NCBI GenBank assembly: GCA_031271465.1
Contig: JAISVR010000001.1
Coordinates: forward strand, 147,811 to 211,810
DNA: 64,000 nt
Direction: 5' to 3'
From: Prevotellaceae bacterium
GTDB taxonomy: Bacteria; Bacteroidota; Bacteroidia; Bacteroidales; Paludibacteraceae
Made by a program: the position numbers and the translations under genes
Shown: piece by piece, positions 28,037 through 35,963 of the stretch
Layout: each line of letters starts with the position of its first letter
How positions within the stretch are numbered: position 1 is the stretch's first letter
Notes under the pieces: generated by a model
What the model was told of the DNA's origin: nothing
Database searches by the model: none
Seen by the model: only the letters and a program-made list of their open reading frames with translations

Positions 28037-28555
28037 ATGCGAAAACTGTTTGAATTTCTTGGAGCATGGATTGGCACGGTGGTAGATTTTTTCTATCCGC
28101 CTTTTTCGCGTTATATGTCGCGACAATTTTTTCGCTATGGGGTAACGGGCGCAGCAAACATGGCTTTCGACTGGGTGCTGTATTTTGTGCTGTTTCATTG
28201 CGCGCTCCACGAAAGCAATCTTAATTTGACGGTAGTTACGCTCAGTCCACATATTGCGGCAATGCTCATGGTATTTCCCGTAACTTTTGTGAGTGGTTTT
28301 TTACTACAAAAATATGTTACTTTCACTTCGTCCGAATTGCGGGGACGAATACAAATCGTGCGCTACTTCAGTGTAGTGCTTACCAATTTGCTGCTAAATT
28401 ATTTCGGGTTGAAACTGATGGTCGATGTGTTGGGCTTTTTCCCCACACCGTCGAAAATGGGTATTACGGTATTTTGCACTATTTTGAGTTATTTAGCACA
28501 AAAGCATTATTCGTTTCGAGGAGGAATAAAATCTACACTTCCACAAAAAAACTGA
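28037..28555 (+). CDS. GtrA-like membrane protein
   Basis: 172 residues with four membrane helices starting after a 30-residue cytoplasmic stretch (FFRYGVTGAANMAFDWVLYF opens the GtrA domain). The second half has VSGFLLQKYVTF and a final YLAQKHYSFRGG, typical of the family. GtrA proteins are thought to flip or bind polyprenyl-phosphate-linked sugars and often work with GtrB-type enzymes such as the one at 9452; here the two are not adjacent. The 3' end overlaps the convergent NicO-like gene by 23 bases. Confidence 0.85.
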   Translation: MRKLFEFLGAWIGTVVDFFYPPFSRYMSRQFFRYGVTGAANMAFDWVLYFVLFHCALHESNLNLTVVTLSPHIAAMLMVFPVTFVSGFLLQKYVTFTSSELRGRIQIVRYFSVVLTNLLLNYFGLKLMVDVLGFFPTPSKMGITVFCTILSYLAQKHYSFRGGIKSTLPQKN

Positions 28556-29156
28556 TTATTCCAAGTAAGATCAGCGCCAATCCTGAAATGAGTTTGCCGT
28601 GCTGTTCCATAAATCTTGAATCAAAACGGTTTATCCCTTTCAGTCCAAGATACACCAAGCCAAGTATCAACGGCAGCGTAACCAGCATATACACTGCCGA
28701 AACCGACGCTATACCTGCTACACCAAATTTTGCTGCCTGCAAATAATAAGCTTCGAGTTCGAGACAGGGGGAGAAAAACATGCCTGCTGCCAACGAAACG
28801 ATAATTGCCGTTTTTGATTTCCTGCGGTCGATATGCAATTCATGTTTGTGTTGCGAGCGAAATCTGCTTACATCGAGAAATACATATACTGCCCCTAAAA
28901 TTATCAGAATGAGTGGGGCAACAATATGTGCGGCAGATTCGTAGCGTGCAAAAAGCTGAATTCCTACAAAACCTACAATTACTCCCAGCACAATATTACT
29001 CAGCAGATGAAAAAACGCTGCAATAAATGATGCCCATAATGATTCTCGAGTCGACCAATGCTCTGCTTTGGCAACAATAATAAACGGAAGCCAATGATTG
29101 GGTATCGCCGCATGAATAACACTCAGCACCAAACTACCAACAAAGAGTTGCCACAT
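28533..29156 (-). CDS. Polytopic membrane protein, NicO/TauE-like
   Basis: 207 residues with six membrane helices. The first helix contains HAAIPNHWLPFIIV, reminiscent of the HALEPDH metal-binding helix of NicO/RcnA-type nickel-cobalt exporters, and helix 2 holds FHLLSNIVLG with a second His. A His-rich loop (QHKHELHIDRRKSK) lies between helices 3 and 4, and helix 4 has FFSPCLELEAYYL, a possible metal site. Metal-ion transport is inferred from these residues only; a TauE/SafE-type exporter or DsbD-like membrane part are alternatives. Confidence 0.55.
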   Translation of the reverse strand: MWQLFVGSLVLSVIHAAIPNHWLPFIIVAKAEHWSTRESLWASFIAAFFHLLSNIVLGVIVGFVGIQLFARYESAAHIVAPLILIILGAVYVFLDVSRFRSQHKHELHIDRRKSKTAIIVSLAAGMFFSPCLELEAYYLQAAKFGVAGIASVSAVYMLVTLPLILGLVYLGLKGINRFDSRFMEQHGKLISGLALILLGIISFFVEV

Positions 29157-29220
29157 AAATGATAATTACTATTGTTAATATTGAGCACAAAAGTGTGAAA
29201 AAAATGTGAAAAACACAATC

Positions 29221-30843
29221 TTATTTTTTGTCGACAATAATTTTATGTGTTTCCGAACCGTTGGTGTGGGTTATTTTGAGCAAATAAATTCCCTGTGGCA
29301 AATGTGAAATATCGGCTCTTAATTGTGTAGTATGATTTTTAACCTGTAAATTATAAATTCGGCTGCCCGATAAGTCGAACAATTCAATATTTCCCATTTC
29401 CAATTCTCCATTTTCAATTCTCAATTCTCCATTTGTTGGATTAGGAAATACTACAGTCTTGGTGGTTCGAGGAGGATTTGCATCTGAAGCCAAGGGGTTG
29501 AAACCATTGCAAAAACCAATATTTGCATTAAGCGGATCGAGCCAAGCTTTGAGTTGCTTTTCTGTCTGCGAATAATAATCCCACGCCTTGTTAAAGCGGT
29601 AATAAAAATCGCTCAACGAATTGTCGCATTGCGATCGTCCACCGGTAAGCGCACCTACAACACGCATATCGGCATCGAAAAGAGGTGAACCCGAAGAACC
29701 GGGCTGCGTAGTGCCAATATCCCAACTGGCAACCAACCAATGACTGTCTGCCTGCATTCCTGTAATAGGGGTTCCGGGGTAACGGCTAATATTGCCGTTT
29801 CGTACTGCTACCCGTTTATCGACACTGTATGGATGATGTATTCCTCGAAAAGGAGGGGGCAAGGAAACGGTATTCAAATTCCAGCCTGCATAATAGGGAC
29901 GAAAATCGGCAGGAGGTACCGTCGATAATTCTACCAATGCCATATCAATATCCGATGCCAATGCGCGCATAACGGAGCCGCTAATAAAAAAATCCGTTGG
30001 AGCGGGTTTTGAAAGATTGCAATCGGGTATTTCGTAATTGAAAAATGCTACTACCGAAGGAGCCATCAATATTTTATCTTCCTCACTGCTGTATTCATTT
30101 CCAAAACAGTGTGCTGCAGTAAGAATATATGGCTTGCCGTCTTGCGCAGTGTTATTTACCAAACTGCCAGAACAAAATTCATTGCCATTGATAATGAGCA
30201 GGCAAACGCTTTGTTTGACTTCGGCAACTTCGGGTACACAAGAAGCATACAGGCTGCAATTGTCTTTATTCTCGGAAGCAAGATCGCCCGGCATTGCTTG
30301 AAAACCGCGATAGCCGTGATTCACTTCGCCTATTTGTAAACTTTGAGCGGCGGCGGAGCGTAAAATCGATTGCCGGAATTCGACTACTATCTCGTCTCCA
30401 TTCAAAGGCGGAATGGGCAGTACGCCCGATTTAAGATTATTTTTTGCCGTGAACGAATAAATTTGGCTTCGTGCAGTGTTGTAAACAAACAAAGTATCGC
30501 CTTCTTTCAGTTGGAATTTATCGAAAAAAAGATTGATAGAAAAAGCTCCGCGCGATACAATGCCAACAGTCCAAACCCGGCGTCCGTCGGGGAGCGTGGC
30601 GGTGGTTCCCGAGTTTTCGGGTGTGAGATTGACGAAAAATTTTTTGGCAAAACGCATTCCGCCTATTCTGCCCTGCTGCTCGTTGATACTGTCTTCGCGC
30701 AGCATTTCGGAAGCATCGAAAGACGGCATTTCTACCCTTTCGAACAATGGGAAGGGTTGTGTTGTATTCTTGCTTTCGTTGGAAGCAACTGCCGAAACAA
30801 AAGCAAAAAACGCAATGCAGAATATGTTAAACAATTTTTTCAT
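29221..30843 (-). CDS. Secreted trypsin-like (lysyl-endopeptidase-type) protease with type IX sorting domain
   Basis: Signal peptide MKKLFNIFCIAFFAFVSAVAS from the ATG at 30843. A propeptide-like beta region (to about 190) precedes an S1 chymotrypsin-fold protease of the Achromobacter lysyl endopeptidase type. The triad is visible: His in LTAAHCFGN, Asp in DIDMALVEL and Ser in QPGSSGSPLF; several Cys pairs could form disulfides. The end is a type IX CTD (VVFPNPTNGELR ... LPQGIYLLKITHTNG ... HKIIVDKK), so it should be exported by the same T9SS as PorZ. A NGEL/RIEN repeat is inserted in the CTD (see findings). It lies 10 bases after wbqC. Confidence 0.85.
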   Translation of the reverse strand: MKKLFNIFCIAFFAFVSAVASNESKNTTQPFPLFERVEMPSFDASEMLREDSINEQQGRIGGMRFAKKFFVNLTPENSGTTATLPDGRRVWTVGIVSRGAFSINLFFDKFQLKEGDTLFVYNTARSQIYSFTAKNNLKSGVLPIPPLNGDEIVVEFRQSILRSAAAQSLQIGEVNHGYRGFQAMPGDLASENKDNCSLYASCVPEVAEVKQSVCLLIINGNEFCSGSLVNNTAQDGKPYILTAAHCFGNEYSSEEDKILMAPSVVAFFNYEIPDCNLSKPAPTDFFISGSVMRALASDIDMALVELSTVPPADFRPYYAGWNLNTVSLPPPFRGIHHPYSVDKRVAVRNGNISRYPGTPITGMQADSHWLVASWDIGTTQPGSSGSPLFDADMRVVGALTGGRSQCDNSLSDFYYRFNKAWDYYSQTEKQLKAWLDPLNANIGFCNGFNPLASDANPPRTTKTVVFPNPTNGELRIENGELEMGNIELFDLSGSRIYNLQVKNHTTQLRADISHLPQGIYLLKITHTNGSETHKIIVDKK

Positions 30844-30853
30844 GTACAAATTT

Positions 30854-31471
30854 TTATTTTTTCAAAATTAACCGTGCCTCATTGCCCATATTAAACAGTA
30901 AATCGATGATGCTTAAATCGGGCAGAAAACCAAATTTTTGTTCGAAAACCTGATAATAAGGCTGAGTAACAAAATGCGATTCGGAATCAGTTTTTTTCGG
31001 ACTAATGGCATTACGCAAGTCTACTTCACCGGGCGCAAAACAGGTTTTATAATTGTCTGTAAGACTTATTGTTACAGAAATTCCCAACAAAGATAGTATT
31101 CGTTCCTGAATTTCAAGGTTGAAATCGAACAAAAATTCGCGATGGGTTTCGTAAAACGGACGCAAATCATCTTCGTAATACTCCAAAAACGGCGAACTGC
31201 GATACGCCGATTCGATACTTCGCCAATGTTGCTGTTGCCAGTTTTCCGAGTAATCTATTCGCACATCGCGAATGGGACATTTTGCTGCTTTGCCTTTATC
31301 GACCGGGATAGAAAGTGCAAGCACTCCATTGGCAGCTGCAATATGGCAGCGAGTTCGGTAGCTTTGCTTTACATAATTTTCGTGGGCTTCAATGAATACC
31401 TTTTCGCTGTGTAGCAAACAGGTATAATATTGAACAGGGGCAAGATATGCTGTGGAGAGATAAATACTCAT
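30854..31471 (-). CDS. WbqC family protein
   Basis: 205 residues of the WbqC-like family (AYLAPVQYYTCLLHSEKVFIEAHENY at the start, here YLAPVQYYTCLLHSEKVFIE; SYRTRCHIAAANGVLALSIPV; WRSIESAYRSSPFLEYYED). Members occur in O-antigen clusters and in Bacteroidota beside lepB and dapB; the reaction is not firmly established. It follows the anti-sigma-like gene by 13 bases and is followed by the protease after 10, so it may be in the sigma-factor operon. In relatives it usually follows lepB directly, which suggests the 31.5-35.9 kb genes were inserted. Confidence 0.85.
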   Translation of the reverse strand: MSIYLSTAYLAPVQYYTCLLHSEKVFIEAHENYVKQSYRTRCHIAAANGVLALSIPVDKGKAAKCPIRDVRIDYSENWQQQHWRSIESAYRSSPFLEYYEDDLRPFYETHREFLFDFNLEIQERILSLLGISVTISLTDNYKTCFAPGEVDLRNAISPKKTDSESHFVTQPYYQVFEQKFGFLPDLSIIDLLFNMGNEARLILKK

Positions 31472-31484
31472 CTTTTTTATGTTT

Positions 31485-32714
31485 TTACCAAGTTAAATGA
31501 GCTTGGATTTTATTTTTTTCGTTAAACTTCGTTGGGAAAGATTTCAAGATTCGTTTTGTTTCTTTCTCGGCTGCCGGACAACTCGACGACACGAAGCGCA
31601 GATTTGTGATTTTGCCTTTTTTGTTGATTGCAAATATTATTTCAACCGAAGTTTTGTCTTCGTTGCAAAGCGATTTTCGAGCGTTTTTTGTAAAATAATC
31701 TTGAAGCATTTGTTGATTAAATTCTTTTTTCGCATCAGTGGTGGCAACAATTATCACGCCGTTTGCACCCCGTGCACCGTAAATCGCAGTTGCAGAAGCA
31801 TCTTTCAATACATCAACACTTTTGATTTTGTCCGCAGGAATTTTATCAATGTTTTGTACCGCTTTTCCATCTACAATATACAGCGGTTCGCTCGATTGCG
31901 TAATAGAACTTCCGCCACGCACACGAACTTGAACATCGGCATCAGGCGAAGCCTGGCTTGTTTTTACCTGTACTCCTGCTATTTTTCCCTGCATCATTTC
32001 GCTTGCCGAATTTACAGGACGAGATTTTAGGTTATCTCCCGATACAGAAGCCATAGAACTTGTTACATCTCGTTTGGCAACAGGAGCATAGCCCACCACA
32101 ACAAACTCGTCGAATTCTATAGTTTCGGCAACTTCGTTGTCGGCATATTCGGCATCGCGTGCTACTGCTGTTACCAGAGGGGTATATTTAACCGTGTTTT
32201 GCTGTTTTTCTTGTACGGTAATTTTTTCGGAAGATGAAAGGTCTTCAGAATTTTCCTCAATTTTTGGTTCAGCGTAAAGTCCGCTTATCAATTCTCTTTC
32301 TTCTTTTTTATCTGATTTTTTTGGAAGATTAGCGATGATTTGAAGAGAATTTGACGAATCTTTTTTATCTATATCTTTTTCTTGAACAATGTACTTCTCG
32401 GCAGGTCGTTCGTGGAAAACATAAATGCTAATGCTCACAAGCAGCAACAACGAAGCAGCAATAGCAAGCAAAGGAAAAAGACGATAGCGTTTTGGCTGTT
32501 GTATCGGTGTAGCTGGTAAAGACACAATGCATTGTGTCTTTACAGCAGCATCGAAACGCCCTTGCAAACGCGCAATCGTTTCTGCATGATTACCCTCAAC
32601 GGTGTCAAATCCGTCGATTGCCTCTTGCAGAAAAGCATCTTCGAGCGAGGAGCGTTCAAGTTTGTTTGCTTCCTTGCCGTGCCGTTTCCCTTTTATGTAG
32701 TCAATAAAATGCAT
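31485..32714 (-). CDS. Membrane anti-sigma-like protein with SusC-type plug and TonB C-terminal domain
   Basis: 409 residues. The N-terminus (IDYIKGKRHGKEANKLERSS, DAFLQEAIDGFDTVEGNH) is the cytoplasmic region of a Bacteroidota family that follows ECF-type sigma genes, so an anti-sigma role is inferred. A single membrane helix spans residues 79-100. The periplasmic part holds a SusC/RagA plug (about 180-320: FVVVGYAPVAKRDVTSS, DVLKDASATAIYGARGANG) and ends with a TonB-like domain (VEIIFAINKKGKITNLRFVS). A plug attached to an inner-membrane protein is unusual. The plug DNA is about 97% identical to that of the divergent VWA gene. It lies downstream of the sigma gene, separated by a hairpin repeat. 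Confidence 0.75.
   Translation of the reverse strand: MHFIDYIKGKRHGKEANKLERSSLEDAFLQEAIDGFDTVEGNHAETIARLQGRFDAAVKTQCIVSLPATPIQQPKRYRLFPLLAIAASLLLLVSISIYVFHERPAEKYIVQEKDIDKKDSSNSLQIIANLPKKSDKKEERELISGLYAEPKIEENSEDLSSSEKITVQEKQQNTVKYTPLVTAVARDAEYADNEVAETIEFDEFVVVGYAPVAKRDVTSSMASVSGDNLKSRPVNSASEMMQGKIAGVQVKTSQASPDADVQVRVRGGSSITQSSEPLYIVDGKAVQNIDKIPADKIKSVDVLKDASATAIYGARGANGVIIVATTDAKKEFNQQMLQDYFTKNARKSLCNEDKTSVEIIFAINKKGKITNLRFVSSSCPAAEKETKRILKSFPTKFNEKNKIQAHLTW
31748..32218 (-). repeat. Plug cassette, inverted copy 1 (~470 bp)
   Basis: This segment of the anti-sigma-like gene matches 33956-34425 in inverse orientation. By eye I count about 15 differences, mostly third-position changes. Both copies are read in the same protein frame. 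Confidence 0.95.
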
Positions 32715-32726
32715 TGTTTTTGGGTT

Positions 32727-32806
32727 TCGTTATTGCGAGGAACGAAGCAATCTCAGAAGCCCCTCGAATCCTGAGATTGCTTCGTCGTTCCTCCTCGCAA
32801 TGACGA
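32727..32806. repeat. Hairpin repeat (core of MITE family A) between sigma and anti-sigma-like genes
   Basis: Long inverted repeat: TCGTTATTGCGAGGAACGAA and AGCAATCTCAG on one side, CTGAGATTGCTTCGTCGTTC and GCAATGACGA on the other, with a loop of about 13 bases. It is the inner core of the elements at 41644 and 62598 without the outer ends. In the transcript it would form a very stable stem between the two cistrons. Confidence 0.85.
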
Positions 32807-32816
32807 ATATTATTTA

Positions 32817-33389
32817 TTACTCATTACCTAAAACTTTAAGTATACAGCTTTTCAAATTCCGTTTACCGTTTTGGATATAGCTTTTTACCTGATTAAGCGC
32901 GTAGCCTGTAAGCTGTACAATATCGGCATACGAACAATCTTCCAGGAAAAATTTGCTCACGCATTTTTGCTGTTCATCCGACAAAATTCCGATACAATAA
33001 TGCAACGCGTTGAATTTTTCTTCCGTTTGCTCCTCATCAATTAGATGCAAAAAAGCATCACTTTCCACAATTTCGTCTTTTAATTCTTCAAAAAAAGCCG
33101 GTTTTGATTTTCTGATTTGTTGCAAACAATAATTTTTTGACACCGAATACAACCAGGTTTTGAAATTTTCGATGTCGTATCGTTTTATTTTCTGCGTAAT
33201 TTCTTCGTAAATCTGCATCACGGCATCTTCGGCATCCTCCGTTTGCTGCAAATATTTCAAGCAAAGCCCATAAACCAAAGGAATATACCGGCTGTAAAGC
33301 TTGCCGATAGCATCTTGACCGGACGACGAAACGGCAATTGCCAACAATTCGTCGTCGCTTTGCTCAATATTTTTTATTTTGAAATTCAC
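32817..33389 (-). CDS. RNA polymerase sigma factor, ECF-like sigma-70 family
   Basis: Region 2 is visible as LYSRYIPLVYGLCLKYLQQTEDAEDAVMQIYEEI and KTWLYSVSKNYCLQQIRK (quoted in part: FKTWLYSVSKNYCLQQIRK); region 4 as CIGILSDEQQKCVSKFFLED, then SYADIVQLTGYALNQVKSY. The open frame runs up to 33551, but its first 54 codons read through a repeat element, so the GTG at 33389 is taken as start (about 190 residues, normal for the class). A TACCTTTG promoter element lies only about 13 bases before it, so the leader would be very short. It is paired with the membrane anti-sigma-like gene downstream and likely responds to an envelope signal. Start uncertain. Confidence 0.82.
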   Translation of the reverse strand: MNFKIKNIEQSDDELLAIAVSSSGQDAIGKLYSRYIPLVYGLCLKYLQQTEDAEDAVMQIYEEITQKIKRYDIENFKTWLYSVSKNYCLQQIRKSKPAFFEELKDEIVESDAFLHLIDEEQTEEKFNALHYCIGILSDEQQKCVSKFFLEDCSYADIVQLTGYALNQVKSYIQNGKRNLKSCILKVLGNE

Positions 33390-33401
33390 AGCGGGCAAAG
33401 G

Positions 33402-33409
33402 TAGAAATA
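33402..33409 (-). promoter_or_regulatory. Candidate -7 element of the sigma-factor gene
   Basis: TACCTTTG on the minus strand fits TAnnTTTG. It sits about 13 bases from the proposed GTG start, implying an almost leaderless transcript, or a start further downstream at a non-ATG codon. Confidence 0.4.
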
Positions 33410-33432
33410 AAGAATGGAAAATGAAAAAACCA

Positions 33433-33570
33433 TTCGTCATGCCGCGCTTGACGCGGTATCGCAGATAGGGCATGCGATTGCGGATCAAGCCCGTAATAAC
33501 GGCAATTGAAGTGCAGTCCGTCATTGCTTTGTTCCCCGCAATGATGTACACGCCTTAAAAGGATAAATCC
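33433..33570. repeat. Diverged MITE-like repeat between the sigma gene and the VWA gene
   Basis: It contains CGTCATGCCGCGCTTGACGC, GGATCAAGCCCGTAATAACG and CGTCATTGC...CCCCGCAATGATG palindromic parts. Its right end, CGCCTTAAAAGGATAA, resembles the end of family A. No coding capacity; it lies in the divergent promoter region. Confidence 0.6.
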
Positions 33571-33657
33571 GAAAAAATTTTACTCCCTCGTGTGGAATTT
33601 CGAAAATCCCTGCATCTATATAGGAAAAACAGTATTCATTCATCTAAATTTTACATT

Positions 33658-35916
33658 ATGAAAACGAAAATTTTTTCTTTATTGATTGCTCTTTCGAGCC
33701 TATTTACAGCCTCAATGGCAAGTGAGAATTTAACAGTGCAAGGCATTGTAGTAGCAGAAAACGGGAAAGCAATTGCAGGTGCAAAAGTGCAGGCGCAAAA
33801 CACAGCGATTGCCACCAAAACCAATGCAAACGGAGAATTTATCTTAAAAAATATCCCTGCCACAGTGCAATTTTTGCAAATTTCAGCAAGCGGATATGTT
33901 TCGGGAAAAGTAAAAATCCGACCACAAAAAATGCGCATCGTGATGAAAAAAGCTGCCGTACAAGAAAAACAGCAAAACACGGTTAAATATACCCCTCTGG
34001 TAACAGCAGTAGCACGCGATGCCGAATATGCCGACAACGAAGTTGCCGAAACTGTAGAATTCGACGAGTTTGTTGTGGTGGGCTATGCTCCTGTTGCCAA
34101 ACGAGATGTAACAAGTTCTATAGCTTCTGTATCGGGAGATAACCTAAAATCTCGTCCTGTAAATTCGGCAAGCGAAATGATGCAGGGAAAAATAGCAGGA
34201 GTACAGGTAAAAACAAGCAACGGTTCGCCTGATGCCGATGTTCAAGTTCGTGTGCGTGGCGGAAGTTCTATTACGCAATCGAGCGAACCGCTGTATATTG
34301 TGGATGGAAAAGCGGTACAAAACATCGATAAAATTCCTGCGGACAAAATAAAAAGTGTTGATGTATTGAAAGATGCTTCTGCAACTGCGATTTACGGCGC
34401 ACGGGGCGCAAACGGTGTAATTGTTATCAACACAAAACCCGGCACGAAAGTAGAGTTGGAAGAAGCTGTGTATTTACCACCACCTCCCCCTCGCCCCGAG
34501 TCAAGAAACAACGAAGAATACAATCCTTGGGTTGAAAACCGTTTCGAAGATGCAAAAATTGAACCGCTTTCTACTTTCTCACTCGATGTTGATGCAGCTT
34601 CGTACAGCAATGTGCGCCGAATTATCAACAACGGACAGATGCCTAAGAAAAACACGATTCGTGTGGAAGAATTTATCAATTATTTCTCGTACGATTATCC
34701 GCAGCCAACCGGCAATCATCCTGTAAAAATCGTTACCGAAATGCACGCTTGCCCTTGGAACAAGGAACATCGTTTAGTGCAAATCGGCGTAAAGGCAAAA
34801 GAAATTCCTTCGGATAATTTTCCGGCATCGAACTTTGTATTTTTGATTGATGTTTCGGGTTCGATGGATTCGCCACGCAAACTACCTTTGGTAAAATCGT
34901 CGATGAAATTGTTGTTGAACAATTTGCGCGATGAAGACCGCGTTGCTATCGTAACTTATGCCAACAATACAAACGAAGTGCTGCAATCCACCCCTGCGAG
35001 CGACAAGCAAAAAATAATGGAGGCAATTGACGCGCTCTATGCTTCAGGCGGAACTGCCGGCGGTGATGGTATTCAGCGAGCTTACCGCATTGCAGAAAAG
35101 AATTTTATCAAAGGCGGCAATAATCGCATCGTGCTTTGTACCGACGGCGATTTCAATATCGGCATTTCAAATCCAAAAGATTTGGAAGAATTGATAGAAA
35201 CAAAACGGAAATCGGGCGTTTATCTCACCGTTTTGGGTTATGGAATGGGTAATTATAAGGACAATCGCTTGCAAACGCTTTCGGAAAAAGGAAACGGCAA
35301 TCACGCTTATATCGACAATATTCAGGAGGCAAATAAAGTGTTGGTCAACGAATTTGGCTCAACGATGTATGCCGTAGCAAAAGATGTAAAAATTCAGGTA
35401 GAATTTAATCCGGCACAGGTAAGTGCGTATCGTTTAATTGGATACGAAAGCCGTCTATTGAATAAAGAAGATTTTAACGACGATACAAAAGATGCCGGCG
35501 AACTTGGCGCAGGACATACCGTTACGGCTTTTTACGAAATAATTCCCGTTGGTGTAGAAAATCGTTTCGGCGGAGTAGATGCATTGAAATATCAGCAAGT
35601 TGAAAAAATAAAAACGGAAAACGCAACAAACGAATTAATGACCGTAAAACTCCGCTACAAACCGCTTGATAGCGATGTGAGTTTAAAAATGGAAATACCC
35701 GTTTCTGCCACCATGGATAAAACCGAAAGCGAAGATTTCATTTTTGCCTCTTCCGTAGCGATGTTTGCGCAATTGCTTCGCGATTCGGATTTCAAAGGCG
35801 ATGCTTCGTATGCCGATGTTGCCGAACGCGCTCGCCAAGCCTTAGGTGAAGACAAGCACGGCTACCGACGGGAGTTTGTACGATTGGTTGAGGCTGTGGA
35901 GCAGTTAGCAAAGTAG
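33658..35916 (+). CDS. Exported VWA (YfbK-like) protein with carboxypeptidase-regulatory and SusC-plug domains
   Basis: The ATG at 33658 gives a signal peptide (MKTKIFSLLIALSSLFTASMAS), so the earlier in-frame ATG at 33592 is not used; 752 residues. Domains in order: carboxypeptidase-regulatory-like sandwich (about 25-95, LTVQGIVVAENGKAIAGAKV), SusC plug (about 105-255), a Pro-rich linker, a conserved region before the VWA domain (VENRFEDAKIEPLSTFSLDV, RVEEFINYFSYDYP) and a VWA domain from about 390 with an intact MIDAS (FLIDVSGSMDS, GGTAGGDG, CTDGDFNIG). The C-terminal DUF3520-like region ends the protein. YfbK-type proteins are common near sigma factors in Bacteroidota; the added plug is odd. 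It is divergent from the sigma gene. Confidence 0.85.
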   Translation: MKTKIFSLLIALSSLFTASMASENLTVQGIVVAENGKAIAGAKVQAQNTAIATKTNANGEFILKNIPATVQFLQISASGYVSGKVKIRPQKMRIVMKKAAVQEKQQNTVKYTPLVTAVARDAEYADNEVAETVEFDEFVVVGYAPVAKRDVTSSIASVSGDNLKSRPVNSASEMMQGKIAGVQVKTSNGSPDADVQVRVRGGSSITQSSEPLYIVDGKAVQNIDKIPADKIKSVDVLKDASATAIYGARGANGVIVINTKPGTKVELEEAVYLPPPPPRPESRNNEEYNPWVENRFEDAKIEPLSTFSLDVDAASYSNVRRIINNGQMPKKNTIRVEEFINYFSYDYPQPTGNHPVKIVTEMHACPWNKEHRLVQIGVKAKEIPSDNFPASNFVFLIDVSGSMDSPRKLPLVKSSMKLLLNNLRDEDRVAIVTYANNTNEVLQSTPASDKQKIMEAIDALYASGGTAGGDGIQRAYRIAEKNFIKGGNNRIVLCTDGDFNIGISNPKDLEELIETKRKSGVYLTVLGYGMGNYKDNRLQTLSEKGNGNHAYIDNIQEANKVLVNEFGSTMYAVAKDVKIQVEFNPAQVSAYRLIGYESRLLNKEDFNDDTKDAGELGAGHTVTAFYEIIPVGVENRFGGVDALKYQQVEKIKTENATNELMTVKLRYKPLDSDVSLKMEIPVSATMDKTESEDFIFASSVAMFAQLLRDSDFKGDASYADVAERARQALGEDKHGYRREFVRLVEAVEQLAK
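33956..34425 (+). repeat. Plug cassette, inverted copy 2 (~470 bp)
   Basis: Inverted partner of 31748-32218; similarity begins at CCGTACAAGAAAAACAGC and fades after the GARGANGV codons. The divergence is abrupt on both sides, suggesting duplication or gene conversion of just this domain. Confidence 0.95.
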
Positions 35917-35920
35917 GAAT

Positions 35921-35960
35921 AAAAAAGTAGGGGCACGATTAATCGCACCCCTACTTTTTT
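35921..35960. terminator. Bidirectional terminator between the VWA gene and lepB
   Basis: The 20-base arms 35921-35940 and 35941-35960 are complementary at 18 positions (AAAAAAGTAGGGG ... CCCCTACTTTTTT), with A/T runs on both sides. It serves two convergent genes. Confidence 0.85.
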
Positions 35961-35963
35961 TAT

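Noticed and set aside
33390..33551. N-terminal extension of the sigma factor
   Set aside because: The 54 extra codons are a translated repeat element and lie upstream of the likely promoter element.
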